Positions 34,305-43,042 of a stretch of 64,000 bases of DNA are shown piece after piece. The stretch covers positions 10,767 through 74,766 of the forward strand of contig URMO01000003.1 in the NCBI GenBank assembly GCA_900549085.1. Direction: 5' to 3'. Source of the stretch: an uncultured Collinsella sp. GTDB taxonomy: Bacteria > Actinomycetota > Coriobacteriia > Coriobacteriales > Coriobacteriaceae. A program made the translations under genes and the position numbers. Positions within the stretch are counted from its first letter, which is position 1; each line of letters opens with the position of its first letter. The notes under the pieces were generated by a model, which saw only the letters and a list, made by a program, of their open reading frames with translations, searched no databases and was not told the DNA's origin.

Positions 34305-34349
34305 GTGGGGCGCGATGTGAAACGGCCTGTGTTTCACATCGCGCCCCAC
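34305..34349. terminator. Long perfect hairpin
   Basis: A 19-bp perfect stem (34305-34323 with 34331-34349) and a 7-base loop. It lies between the GGDEF gene (ends at 34354, minus) and the flavodoxin-like gene. No T-run on either side; probably the terminator of the GGDEF gene. Confidence 0.6.
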
Positions 34350-34353
34350 AACG

Positions 34354-35883
34354 CTAGTCCAGCTTGGTGCCCGGTACTTGCGGTGCCTCTTTAAGCAACG
34401 CTTTGAGCTCGTTCAAAATGGAAACGGGCTGTCGGTCAACGCTGTTCAGATGGAGCGTGGCCACGCGAATGGGCGGCTGATATTCAAGCGAGCCGATGAG
34501 CACGGGAGAACCCAGGAATCGTTCGATTTCGTTTGCGAGCTCGTCGATTGCCTCGGGGCCGAGCTCATCGAAAAGCGCCACGAACATTGGTCCCGTCGAG
34601 CGGAACAGGCGACCCTTGCCACGCGAACAATCCATAAGGCAGGCGGCGCTTTCTGCCAAAACGCGGTCGCCTGCATCGAATCCAAAGCGGGCATTGACTT
34701 CGGCGATATCGTCGACCTTAATGGCAATAAAGTCTGCCTCGCGCGCCACGCGGCGCATCTCTCCAATGGCGTTGACCAGGGCGTGAATATCGCCCAGGCC
34801 GGTCACGGAGTCGGTCGTATCCGCTAGGCTTCGGTTGATGATAATGCCCACATACATGTTGGGCTCGGTATCGGTGCCGTCCAAGCGGTAGCCCGTGCAG
34901 TCGCAAAGCACGTATTTTCCGGTGGCGTCCATTACGCGATACTGCATGTAGTGGAAGTGCCACGTGCCGTTTATCACCATGTCGAGCTCGGCGCGTACGT
35001 TGTCGCGGTCCTCGGGATGAACGCGGGCAAGCCACATATCGACCGAATTAAAAGGGTGCTGGGAGGGCAGGTCAAAATCGCGCACGGCGTTAACCGACCA
35101 TTGCGATTCGCCCGTATCGAGGTTAAGGATGAACGGATAGCGCGTCTCGGAGCTCATGGAGATCGCTTGGAACACCCGGTCGTTGCAGGGAAGCTGATCG
35201 ACGATTGGGCGTTGCGGCGCGTCATTGTCTTTCGGCTGCTGCACACGATGCATAAGCTTATGGCGATACATCTTGCGATCGGCATCCATCGTCATCTGGC
35301 GGCGCGTGTCGCCGGCAAGTGGATCGACGCGCGAGCAGCCAAAGCTAAAGCTGCCGATCATGGGCGCCTTGCCGCCTGAGCTCGCCTCGATCAGCCCGGC
35401 ACGTACCTGCTCCAAGCGCTGCTCGAGTTCAGTCTCGTTTGCGGAGGGCGAGATAAGCACAAACTCGTCTCCACCGATACGGAACAGCATCTCATCGTGC
35501 TCCATGGTTTCGGAGAGCGTGCGGCAGATGCTCAGAATATAGCGATTGCCTTCGGCGTGGCCAAACCTATCATTGCAATGTTTTAGATGGTCGATGTCAA
35601 TATAGGCGCAGGTGAAGGGGTCGCCTTTGTGCCAGAGTTGCTCGACGTGACGGTCGAGTCCGCTGCGGTTGCCCAAGTTGGTGAGCGGGTCGATATAGGC
35701 GTTGCTCTCAAGCAACCGGCGCTCTTGTTGCAGGATGGCGTGCGTCTTTTGCAGTTGCTCGCCAACGGCGCGTAGCCCAGCAGGCAGCGCGGCAACATCG
35801 AGTTCGGCGGTCGATACGCCATTCGCAAGTCGCTGAAGATAGGCAATAATCGATTGCTCGCCCATGCGATACGACTTGTTCAT
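34354..35883 (-). CDS. Diguanylate cyclase (GGDEF-PAS-degenerate GGDEF)
   Basis: 509 residues. First GGDEF domain with RIGGDEFVLIS (catalytic site intact; no RxxD inhibition site seen), then a PAS-like segment (about residues 225-345, with MWLARVHPEDRDNVRAELD), then a second, degenerate GGDEF (LFRSTGPMFVALFDEL at the catalytic position). No transmembrane helix is evident. The ATG at 35883 is used because AAGGAGG lies 9 bases upstream. It is paralogous to the first half of the next protein (36011-38728). Confidence 0.88.
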   Translation of the reverse strand: MNKSYRMGEQSIIAYLQRLANGVSTAELDVAALPAGLRAVGEQLQKTHAILQQERRLLESNAYIDPLTNLGNRSGLDRHVEQLWHKGDPFTCAYIDIDHLKHCNDRFGHAEGNRYILSICRTLSETMEHDEMLFRIGGDEFVLISPSANETELEQRLEQVRAGLIEASSGGKAPMIGSFSFGCSRVDPLAGDTRRQMTMDADRKMYRHKLMHRVQQPKDNDAPQRPIVDQLPCNDRVFQAISMSSETRYPFILNLDTGESQWSVNAVRDFDLPSQHPFNSVDMWLARVHPEDRDNVRAELDMVINGTWHFHYMQYRVMDATGKYVLCDCTGYRLDGTDTEPNMYVGIIINRSLADTTDSVTGLGDIHALVNAIGEMRRVAREADFIAIKVDDIAEVNARFGFDAGDRVLAESAACLMDCSRGKGRLFRSTGPMFVALFDELGPEAIDELANEIERFLGSPVLIGSLEYQPPIRVATLHLNSVDRQPVSILNELKALLKEAPQVPGTKLD

Positions 35884-35921
35884 GATGGATAACCTCCTTG
35901 GACGGAACAACGGTTTGTATC

Positions 35922-35952
35922 ATATCCCCAATTCGGTTTGAATTGGGGATAT
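35922..35952. terminator. Hairpin between two c-di-GMP genes
   Basis: Perfect 13-bp stem ATATCCCCAATTC / GAATTGGGGATAT with a 5-base loop, between the GGDEF-EAL gene end and the GGDEF gene start. May be a terminator or a regulatory element for the downstream gene. Confidence 0.55.
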
Positions 35953-36010
35953 AAGTTAGCTAATGGAGACAAATACCCCCTTCGACGGTGGCGTTTTGCG
36001 CGCGGGCGTA

Positions 36011-38728
36011 TCAGTTGTTATTGCCGCCATCGAGCAATGCCTCAAAATCCTTCGCCGGCATGGGGCGGTAGTAGAGGAAGCCCTGGGCGTAGCGGGCGCC
36101 CATGTGGCGCAGCATGTTTGCTTGCTCATTTGTCTCGATGCCTTCGATTACAACGGGCAGATGGAGCGACTGCGCCATCTCGAGCATCGATGACACGATC
36201 TGCGCGCTGCGGCCACGATCACCGTCAACGGGCACAAACGTGCGGTCGAGCTTGATGACGTCGACGTTGACGTTCTTGAGCATCGCGAGCGTGGACTGGC
36301 CGGTGCCAAAATCGTCCATGTAAGTCGAGAAGCCGCTGGTGTGCAGATCTGCGGTCAGCTTATCCACGGCCTCGGATTCTCCCGTATAAGCCGTCTCGGT
36401 GATCTCGATACGCATGAGCTCGGGCGGTAGGTTGTATTGGGCGGCGAGCGCCCCCATATGTTCGGCAACGTCGCAGGCAAGGATATCCACGCGCGACACA
36501 TTAAGCGAGACCGGAACCACACGAAGGCCGCGATCGAGACGCTCGCGAAGCCATATGGCGACACCCTGCCAAATGTACTTGTCGAGCGTCACTACAAAGC
36601 CGCTTTCTTCGAGTGCGGGGATAAACGTCGCAGGCGAAATGAGAGAGCCGTCCTTGTCAATCCAGCGTGTAAGCGCCTCGGCGCCAATGATCTTGCCGGT
36701 TTCCATATCGACCTGGGGCTGAAGGTAGTACGTGATGCGGCCGTTTGAAAGTGCGTACTGGAATTCGGTCAGCGTGCGGTGGAACGCGACTTCGCGCTCG
36801 TACTCCGCAGGACAGAAAATGGCAATGCGCTCCTTGAAGTCGTTTTTTGCGCGCCGATTGGTAAACATGGCCTTTGCCTGCGCATCGATGGTGATCTCCT
36901 CATTGGAGTCGATGGGGTAAACGCCCATGGACGGCCAAAAACCTACGCCGTCATCATGCCTGGCTACTGCCTCGCGAACGCGGTTGTAGATTTGATGGAC
37001 GGTGTTGTGCTCAAAGGGGATGAGTATGCAAAAGTCGTCTTGGCCCCAGTACCCTGCGATGCCCATATCGGCATTCTCGATATCCTTGAGGACTGTGCCC
37101 ACATCGGCGAGCATGCAGTCGCCCTCGGCCTGGCCGTGCCATTCATTAAACAGGCGCATGTGGCCCATGTCGACCGTGGCGATGCACCAGGTGCCGTCGC
37201 GCCTTGCCTCGAGAAATGCGTTGGCGCGCCGCATGAACTCGCTGGGTCGATAGAGGCCCGTGAGCGAGTCGATGCGTTCGGCGATGGCGCTTTTGCGCTC
37301 CGCCTCGGGTATGGGGAGGCTGTCGTTGGGAACAAGCCCGCCGGCCGTGCGAAGGCGACGGTCGAGTTCGCCTAAAACGGCGGTCGCTTGATGGGTTAAG
37401 TGCTCGTAAAAGGCCGGGACGACAAGGCAGACGGGAGTAATGGTGTCGCCTGCGATTTGAACAGGAGCGAAAACGGCCTCTTTAAGGTGGCGGGTCAGTT
37501 GCTCGAATGCCTCGTGGTCCAAGTCGTTGCTGAGCACGACGAACTGGACGCTTCGTGAACGGTAGACCCGGCTCCTGCCGCGGGTGATCGACAGCATGCG
37601 GCCTGCGTATTCGGCAAGCATGTTGTCGACAGCCTCGGCCCCGTAGAGCTCGTTGAGCTTTGTCGTGCCACGAACGCGCACCGCTATAAGCCCTGTCTCG
37701 CAACGATCGCGGCGGCAGGCATCGATAGCGTTGATCAGCATACGCTGCGTTCCGAGGCCTGTGGCGGCGTCGACGGTCTCGGCAAGTGAGTGGTTGACAA
37801 GTTCGCCGACATAGAGCGAGGGGGCATTTCCGTCGCCGTCGATGCGAAACCCGCGAGCACGGCAGAGAACGTAGTCACCCGCGGCATTGCGCATGCGGTA
37901 CTGCATGACGCGGCGGTGTTTGGAGCCGTTAAAGATCTGGTTGATGTCGTTGGCGTAGGCCTCGAGGTCATCGGGATGGACACGCGTCTTCCAGAAATCG
38001 CGGCAGCTGTCTATGTGCTCCGAAGGAAGACCGAGATCGCGCAAGGCACCTTGCGACCAAAGGGTGCGGTCCTTGTCCAAGTTCTCGATAAAGAAATAAC
38101 GGCCTTCGTTGAGCATCGAAAAGGCGTCGAAAATACGGTCGCTTATTTCGAAGTCGTCGGTGTGGACTTGCGCGATATTACGTCGATCAAGATGCATGGC
38201 ATGACGTAGCTTGTAGTCGTACATGCGATGGTCGGCATCGAGTGTCATGCGATTGGAGGCTTCGCCCAGGGCGGGGTCGGCGTGTGCCACTCCGTAGCTA
38301 AACGAGTGGGGCATCTCGGAATCGTTGTTTTTGAGCAGGATCGTTCGGCAGTGTTCCAGACGTTCGGCGAGGTCGTCCTCGGTCGCAATCGTAGATAGGA
38401 TGGCAAACTCGTCGCCTCCCAGACGAAATGCCGCCTCGTCTACCTTCATATACAGCTTGAGATAAAGGCTTACCTGCAAGATATAGCGGTTGCCCTCGTC
38501 ATGGCCAAAGACATCGTTGCAGTGCTTGAGATTGTCGATGTCGATGAACGCCATGGTAACGGGGGCGTCCTGCTCCCAGAGCTCCTCGAGGGAACGGGCA
38601 AAGCCGCCGCGGTTGCCAAGTCCGGTAAGCTGGTCGGTAAAGGCGGTCCTAATCAGATCATCCTGACGCTCGAGAAGGTCGCGGACGGTCTTTTCGAGCG
38701 TTTCGGTGTAATTGCTGACAGTTTCCAT
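36011..38728 (-). CDS. GGDEF-PAS-GGDEF*-GGDEF*-EAL c-di-GMP protein
   Basis: 905 residues. GGDEF 1 has LGGDEF (104-108). A PAS-like segment covers about 205-330. A degenerate GGDEF follows (about 320-430; RSRSVQFVVL at the active site) and a second degenerate one (about 480-640; YWGQDDFCILIPF). The EAL domain (about 650-895) has GAEALTRW (684-686), SLNVSR, IEITET, DDFGTG, IKLDR and EGIET, so its metal-binding residues are present. Both synthesis and hydrolysis of c-di-GMP are therefore possible. No membrane helix seen. A TATAAT box lies upstream on the minus strand. Confidence 0.9.
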   Translation of the reverse strand: METVSNYTETLEKTVRDLLERQDDLIRTAFTDQLTGLGNRGGFARSLEELWEQDAPVTMAFIDIDNLKHCNDVFGHDEGNRYILQVSLYLKLYMKVDEAAFRLGGDEFAILSTIATEDDLAERLEHCRTILLKNNDSEMPHSFSYGVAHADPALGEASNRMTLDADHRMYDYKLRHAMHLDRRNIAQVHTDDFEISDRIFDAFSMLNEGRYFFIENLDKDRTLWSQGALRDLGLPSEHIDSCRDFWKTRVHPDDLEAYANDINQIFNGSKHRRVMQYRMRNAAGDYVLCRARGFRIDGDGNAPSLYVGELVNHSLAETVDAATGLGTQRMLINAIDACRRDRCETGLIAVRVRGTTKLNELYGAEAVDNMLAEYAGRMLSITRGRSRVYRSRSVQFVVLSNDLDHEAFEQLTRHLKEAVFAPVQIAGDTITPVCLVVPAFYEHLTHQATAVLGELDRRLRTAGGLVPNDSLPIPEAERKSAIAERIDSLTGLYRPSEFMRRANAFLEARRDGTWCIATVDMGHMRLFNEWHGQAEGDCMLADVGTVLKDIENADMGIAGYWGQDDFCILIPFEHNTVHQIYNRVREAVARHDDGVGFWPSMGVYPIDSNEEITIDAQAKAMFTNRRAKNDFKERIAIFCPAEYEREVAFHRTLTEFQYALSNGRITYYLQPQVDMETGKIIGAEALTRWIDKDGSLISPATFIPALEESGFVVTLDKYIWQGVAIWLRERLDRGLRVVPVSLNVSRVDILACDVAEHMGALAAQYNLPPELMRIEITETAYTGESEAVDKLTADLHTSGFSTYMDDFGTGQSTLAMLKNVNVDVIKLDRTFVPVDGDRGRSAQIVSSMLEMAQSLHLPVVIEGIETNEQANMLRHMGARYAQGFLYYRPMPAKDFEALLDGGNNN

Positions 38729-39052
38729 GTTCTAAGCGGCTTTCTGAGGTCGGGGCGGATTGCGTCGGGCGAGCTCGTTGTGTACACGCGTCGTTGCTCG
38801 GCGTTTTGCGTGTATCCAGGCCCCCGTCTTGCTGCGTTGTTGGGTTAATTTGCCGACGAATGTTCGCTGTTGATAACTGCTGAGTGGCATAAACAACAGT
38901 GCACAATTATAGATGGGTGTACATGCTGCGGGCGACTATTATTCGACAAGCGGTAGCGCGACGATGCGATGCTTGATAAAAATGCGACTGAGACGATATA
39001 TGTTGACGGGTATACTTGTCCCGGTTTAAAACGCAGGAACGGAGATGGTCGC
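38729..39052. other. Intergenic region between divergent GGDEF-EAL and patatin genes
   Basis: 324 bases without a convincing gene. On the minus strand TATAAT (38906-38911) is a candidate -10 for the GGDEF-EAL gene. On the plus strand TATACT (39011-39016) is a possible -10 for the patatin gene. Confidence 0.5.
38906..38911 (-). promoter_or_regulatory. Candidate -10 box for the GGDEF-EAL gene
   Basis: Minus strand TATAAT, about 180 bases upstream of the start codon, within an otherwise AT-richer stretch. No clear -35 is seen at 17 bases. Confidence 0.35.
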
Positions 39053-39922
39053 ATGGCACAGTCAAATATGACGCGCACGGTGGGGCTGGCGCTCGAGGGA
39101 GGCGGCTACCGCGGTATGTATACGGCGGGCGTGCTCGACGTTTGGATGGAGCACGGTTTGACCTGCGACCATATGGTGGGTGTCTCGGCGGGCGCGGCGT
39201 TTGGCTACAACTTTAAATCGCGGCAGATTGGGCGCGCCATTCGCTACAACAAGGCATATTGTGCCGATAAGCGCTATGCGGGTGTAGCAAGCTGGCTGCG
39301 GACTGGCGACATGTTCAATGCCGATTTTGCCTATCATGAGGTGCCCATCGAGCGCGATCCTATCGACCTGGAGGCATATCGCGCCTGCCCCATGCGGTTT
39401 ACGTGCGTGTGTACCGATATCGAGACGGGCAAGGCCGTCTATCACGACCTGCCTTATGGCGATGAGCGCGATATCGAGTGGATCCGGGCGTCGTCGGCTA
39501 TTCCTGTGGCGACGCGTCCCGTTGCTATTGACGGACATAAGTATCTGGATGGTGGCGTGGCTGATTCAATTCCCAGTGCTTGGCTGTTTGCACAGGGGTA
39601 CGACCGCAATATCGTGGTACTCACGCAGCCGGCGGGCTTTGTGAAGCAGCCCAACAGCGTGATGCCCATGCTGCGGCGCGTGTTCCGTCACTACCCGGAG
39701 TTTGTCGCAGCGCTTGAGCATCGGCATGAGGTCTACAATGCCACGCTCGATGACTTGGCACGTCGCGAGGCTGCCGGCGAAATCTTTGTGGTGCGGCCGA
39801 GCGAATCGGTGAAGGTACCGTCGCTGTGCCGTGAACCGGATGAGCTCGAGCGCATCTACCAGATCGGTCGCCGCGATGCGGAGACGACCTTGCCGGCGTT
39901 GGAAGCGTATCTGGCGGGGTAA
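39053..39922 (+). CDS. Patatin-like phospholipase
   Basis: 289 residues. Oxyanion-hole motif LALEGGGYRGMYTAGVLDVW, nucleophile elbow GVSAGAAFG (Ser), and the catalytic Asp in LDGGVADSIP. These define the patatin Ser-Asp dyad; family members are lipid acyl hydrolases. No signal peptide, so likely cytoplasmic. The ATG at 39053 is chosen for GGAG 8 bases upstream. Confidence 0.9.
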   Translation: MAQSNMTRTVGLALEGGGYRGMYTAGVLDVWMEHGLTCDHMVGVSAGAAFGYNFKSRQIGRAIRYNKAYCADKRYAGVASWLRTGDMFNADFAYHEVPIERDPIDLEAYRACPMRFTCVCTDIETGKAVYHDLPYGDERDIEWIRASSAIPVATRPVAIDGHKYLDGGVADSIPSAWLFAQGYDRNIVVLTQPAGFVKQPNSVMPMLRRVFRHYPEFVAALEHRHEVYNATLDDLARREAAGEIFVVRPSESVKVPSLCREPDELERIYQIGRRDAETTLPALEAYLAG

Positions 39923-39933
39923 GGGTCGCATGC

Positions 39934-39979
39934 GGAAAGCGCATCCCGGAATGGACGTTCGAACCGGGATGCGCTTTCC
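39934..39979. terminator. Hairpin terminator between convergent genes
   Basis: Perfect 16-bp stem GGAAAGCGCATCCCGG (39934-39949) with its complement at 39964-39979. It lies between the patatin gene and the convergent thiE. Confidence 0.7.
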
Positions 39980-40023
39980 ATTGTTGAAGACATGAGGCTG
40001 CGAATCAGCTGCTCGGCCTATAC

Positions 40024-40719
40024 CTATGCCTGCTGCCAGGTGTCGACGAGCTCCTTGGCGGCGGCGTAGGGGTCGTCGGCACTGCAGACGGCGCTCACCA
40101 CAAAGAAGCCATCGACGCCGGTGGCCTTGAGCTGCGGCAGATCGGCCGTCTTGACGCCGCCGCCCACCACGATGGGCACGGGGCTTGCCGCGTGGAGTGC
40201 GGCCAGGTCCTCAAAGCTCTTGGTGATGATAGAGCCGTCGGCCGCGCGTCCGCAGTCGCGCTTGGTCTCGGTCTCGTGGAGCGGGCCGATGCCCAGGTAG
40301 TCGACTAGGCTCATGTCGGCAGTCTTGACGTACTCGAGCATCTCCTCGCAGCGGGCCGAAAGGCCCACGATGGCATTGGGGCCCAGAAGCTTGCGGCAGA
40401 CCTCGACGGGAATATCGCTCTGGCCCACGTGCACGCCGTCGACAACAATACCCTGCTCGCGCGCGGCGAGTACGCAGTCCAGGCGATCGTCGATCAGCAG
40501 GGCGACCTGACCGGTCTTGCCGGCCTGTGCGATTGCCTGCGCGGCGTCGCCCGTCAGCGCGATGATTTCGCGGGCGCTTGCCACCTTGGAGCGCACCTGG
40601 ATGCAGGTAAAGCCTGCGTCGAGCGCCTGGGCCACCACATCGCCCACGGGACGCCCGAGCGTGTTTTCGGGGCCGAGTACCAGATAGGCCGAGATATCAA
40701 GGTTGTCGCGGATGCTCAT
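40024..40719 (-). CDS. thiE: Thiamine-phosphate synthase
   Basis: Joins the HMP-PP pyrimidine with the thiazole phosphate to make thiamine phosphate. 231-residue TIM barrel with CIQVRSK (QxR/K), LLIDDRLDCVLA, DGVHVGQSDIPV, LGIGPLHETETK and VVGGGVKTADLP. All catalytic and phosphate-binding elements are present. The ATG overlaps the stop of the upstream gene (ATGA). Last gene of the riboswitch-controlled operon. Confidence 0.94.
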   Translation of the reverse strand: MSIRDNLDISAYLVLGPENTLGRPVGDVVAQALDAGFTCIQVRSKVASAREIIALTGDAAQAIAQAGKTGQVALLIDDRLDCVLAAREQGIVVDGVHVGQSDIPVEVCRKLLGPNAIVGLSARCEEMLEYVKTADMSLVDYLGIGPLHETETKRDCGRAADGSIITKSFEDLAALHAASPVPIVVGGGVKTADLPQLKATGVDGFFVVSAVCSADDPYAAAKELVDTWQQA

Positions 40720-41057
40720 CGTGCTTCCTCCTGCTTTTTGATCTGCGCTTCCATGCGCTCAAGCTTGCCGGTCATGGTGTCGGTAAATCCGGGCCGAATA
40801 TCGGCTTTGAGCACGACTTCGGTGCGGATGCCCTTGCTCGCCAACACAAAGGTTGCGTCGCGCACGACCTGCATGACCTCGTCCCAGTCGCCCTCGATCT
40901 CGGTGAACATCGAGGTGGTGCGGTTGGGCAGGCCGCTCTCGCGAATGACGCGCACGACTTCGGCGACCTCGGCGGAGAGCTCATCGCCGGTGCCGCACGG
41001 GGCAATGGCCACGGCGACGAGTGTGTTCATGCCGGCAGTGGTTGCGGGTTCGGACAT
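40716..41057 (-). CDS. MTH1187 family thiamine-binding protein
   Basis: 113 residues of the DUF77/MTH1187 family, a ferredoxin-like fold that binds thiamine. Typical elements are LVAVAIAPCGTG at the N-terminus and TSMFTEIEGDWDEVMQVV. The ATG at 41057 is 3 bases after the thiM stop, with GAGGAGG 9 bases upstream. Its place in the operon supports a thiamine-related role. Confidence 0.88.
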   Translation of the reverse strand: MSEPATTAGMNTLVAVAIAPCGTGDELSAEVAEVVRVIRESGLPNRTTSMFTEIEGDWDEVMQVVRDATFVLASKGIRTEVVLKADIRPGFTDTMTGKLERMEAQIKKQEEAR

Positions 41058-41060
41058 GGC

Positions 41061-41900
41061 TTATGCCTCCTCGAGCTCGAGTTGGTTATCGGCGATGTCC
41101 TGGGCGGTCGCGCGGTAGAGCTCGTCGATAAAGGCGACCTTAAAGCTTGCCGGGGCATCGGCGACAGCGGCGGCACGCGTGCCGGCAACGTTGTAGACGG
41201 CGGTGCCGCAGACGGCTGCCGTAAACGGGTCGGCGGCACAGGCGTACACGGCCAGCACGCCGCCCTGCGAGCAGCCGCAACCGGTGATCTTGGACATGAG
41301 CGGGCTGCCGCCGTGGGACTTGGCCACGGTCGTGCCGTCGGTAATCAGGTCGACTTCGCCCGAGACCACAACGGCGCCGCCGGTGTAGCGGGCGAGCGCC
41401 ACGGCGGCATCGCGGGCGGCGTCGACCGTGTCGGTGGTATCGACACCGCGTACGCGGCTCAGATCGGCCGCCTCGCCCTCAAGACCCCACAGGCCGGCGA
41501 GCGCGATGATCTCGGAGGCGTTGCCGCGCACGATGGCGGGCTTGTACTGCTTGAGCTCGTTTACCAACTGGGTGCGCAGGCTACCGATGCCCAGGCCCAC
41601 CGGATCGAGCACCCAGGGCTTGCCGGCGTCGTGTGCCGCCTTGGCCGCGCGGGGAATTGTCTGCTCGTAGATGGGGAAGAGCGTACCCATATTGAGATAG
41701 ATGGCGCCGCCGCCGGCAACGAGTGCCTCGCCCTCGTCGGGCAGATAGACCATGGCGGCCGATCCGCCCACGGCGAGCTGTGCGTTGGCGACAAAGTCGA
41801 TCGTCACCGTGTTGGTGATGGAACCGGCCATCGGATTGGTGGCGCGAATCTCCTCCACGGTCTTGACCATATGCTGCTTAAGCTGTTCCGAATCAATCAC
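41061..41900 (-). CDS. thiM: Hydroxyethylthiazole kinase
   Basis: Phosphorylates the thiazole alcohol for thiamine salvage. 279 residues: NTVTIDFVANAQLAVGGSAAM, VLDPVGLGIGSLRTQLVNEL, IVRGNASEIIALAG, VVSGEVDLITDG, and the ATP-binding KITGCGCSQGGVLAVY. The GTG at 41900 is chosen for AAGGAGG 8 bases upstream; the open frame before it is in the riboswitch. First gene of the operon. Confidence 0.94.
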   Translation of the reverse strand: MIDSEQLKQHMVKTVEEIRATNPMAGSITNTVTIDFVANAQLAVGGSAAMVYLPDEGEALVAGGGAIYLNMGTLFPIYEQTIPRAAKAAHDAGKPWVLDPVGLGIGSLRTQLVNELKQYKPAIVRGNASEIIALAGLWGLEGEAADLSRVRGVDTTDTVDAARDAAVALARYTGGAVVVSGEVDLITDGTTVAKSHGGSPLMSKITGCGCSQGGVLAVYACAADPFTAAVCGTAVYNVAGTRAAAVADAPASFKVAFIDELYRATAQDIADNQLELEEA

Positions 41901-41920
41901 TGCACATGCCTCCTTGGCAT

Positions 41921-41953
41921 AGAAAAGGGGCGCTGTGCATAGACAGCGCCCCT
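41921..41953 (-). terminator. Attenuator of the thiM operon
   Basis: On the minus strand, AGGGGCGCTGT pairs with ACAGCGCCCCT across a 6-base loop and is followed by TTTTCT. It sits between the TPP riboswitch and thiM, so it is the likely expression platform. Confidence 0.85.
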
Positions 41954-41964
41954 GTAAAGGCGGC

Positions 41965-42052
41965 ATGCTCCCTACGCCAGCATTAACTGACAGGTTCAAA
42001 GGATTGGGCCCCATGCCCTCTCAGCCTTGTGGTTTGCACCGCCGGCACTCCC
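41965..42052 (-). promoter_or_regulatory. TPP (thiamine pyrophosphate) riboswitch
   Basis: On the minus strand the sequence starts GGGAGTGCCGGCGG, contains the conserved CTGAGAGGGC (pyrimidine-sensor part) and ends AACCTG ... TAATGCTGGCGTAGGGAG (pyrophosphate-sensor part), the hallmark of the THI element. A T-tailed hairpin follows, so control is probably by transcription termination when TPP is bound. It governs thiM, the thiamine-binding protein gene and thiE. Confidence 0.96.
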
Positions 42053-42123
42053 GCATCGAATCTGTTGTTCCCTATACTAGCGCACCGTTACAATGGATAC
42101 GGTGAAAATGACTGGGGGACTCT

Positions 42124-43032
42124 ATGATCAAACTTGTGCTGACCGATATGGACGATACGCTGATTCCGGCTGGACATGACGGTGCCAGCGACTACGCCAT
42201 TGAGGGTATTCATGCCATGCAGGCGGCGGGCCTGCACTTTGGTCCGGTTTCGGGTCGTCAGCCGTCCGCGATGGGCTGGATGTTCAAAAATCGTTCCGAG
42301 TGTTTTTCGACTGGCGCGTTCTGTAACGGCCAGGTGATGTTTGTGGACGGTGAGGCGGTAGCCTCGCATGCGACCGACAACGCCGCCCTTATGCGCTTGG
42401 CTGACTACTTGGAGCAAGAGACCGACGATACGTATCTGAAGGTCTACAGCCTGGGTGACGACTTTTGGGATAACGATGCCTATTGCGTGACGAGCGACCC
42501 CGAGCGCGTGCGCCGCGCCATGGAGTCGGGCGGCAACGCGTGGCTCAAGGGCGAAGAGGCCCCGTGCCGTCCTGTTGTCGATGATGCCCCGGTATACAAG
42601 GCGAATATCTGGAGCGCCCGCTCGCGCGAAGAGCTCGCTGAGCTGCGCGAGCGCATTGCCGTTGAGGTGCCGGAACTCTCGCTCGTGTTTCCCAACAACC
42701 GTGTGCGCCTGTTTGACATCCTTCCGGCTGGTTGGGATAAGGGCTGCGCTGCGCTGGAGTTGGCGCGCGCTTTGGGCCTGACGCCCGACGAGGTGGCCGC
42801 ATTCGGAGATTCCGATAACGACCTGCCCATGATCGATGCCGTTCCCAACTCCGTTGCAGTCGCCAATGCCAACGAGGCTGTCACGGCTGCCGCGCACTGG
42901 CATATCGGCGCTGCGGCAGACGATGCGGTTGCCGGGGCTCTGCATCAGATTGCTGCCTGTGCGGCGACGGGGGAGATGCCGCCGTTTATGCGTCAGATGG
43001 ATGCGGTGGATTCGGGCATCGCGGACGTCTAG
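42124..43032 (+). CDS. HAD family (Cof-type) phosphatase
   Basis: 302 residues. Motif I TDMDDTLIP (two catalytic Asp), motif II VSGRQ, motif III Lys (NIWSARS region and GWDKG), motif IV FGDSDNDLPMI. The C2-type cap and sequence VAVANANEAVTAAA place it in the Cof/YidA-like group of sugar- or nucleotide-phosphate phosphatases. It precedes the LysR gene by 10 bases, so the pair may be co-transcribed. Confidence 0.92.
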   Translation: MIKLVLTDMDDTLIPAGHDGASDYAIEGIHAMQAAGLHFGPVSGRQPSAMGWMFKNRSECFSTGAFCNGQVMFVDGEAVASHATDNAALMRLADYLEQETDDTYLKVYSLGDDFWDNDAYCVTSDPERVRRAMESGGNAWLKGEEAPCRPVVDDAPVYKANIWSARSREELAELRERIAVEVPELSLVFPNNRVRLFDILPAGWDKGCAALELARALGLTPDEVAAFGDSDNDLPMIDAVPNSVAVANANEAVTAAAHWHIGAAADDAVAGALHQIAACAATGEMPPFMRQMDAVDSGIADV

Positions 43033-43042
43033 GGAGGCCATC

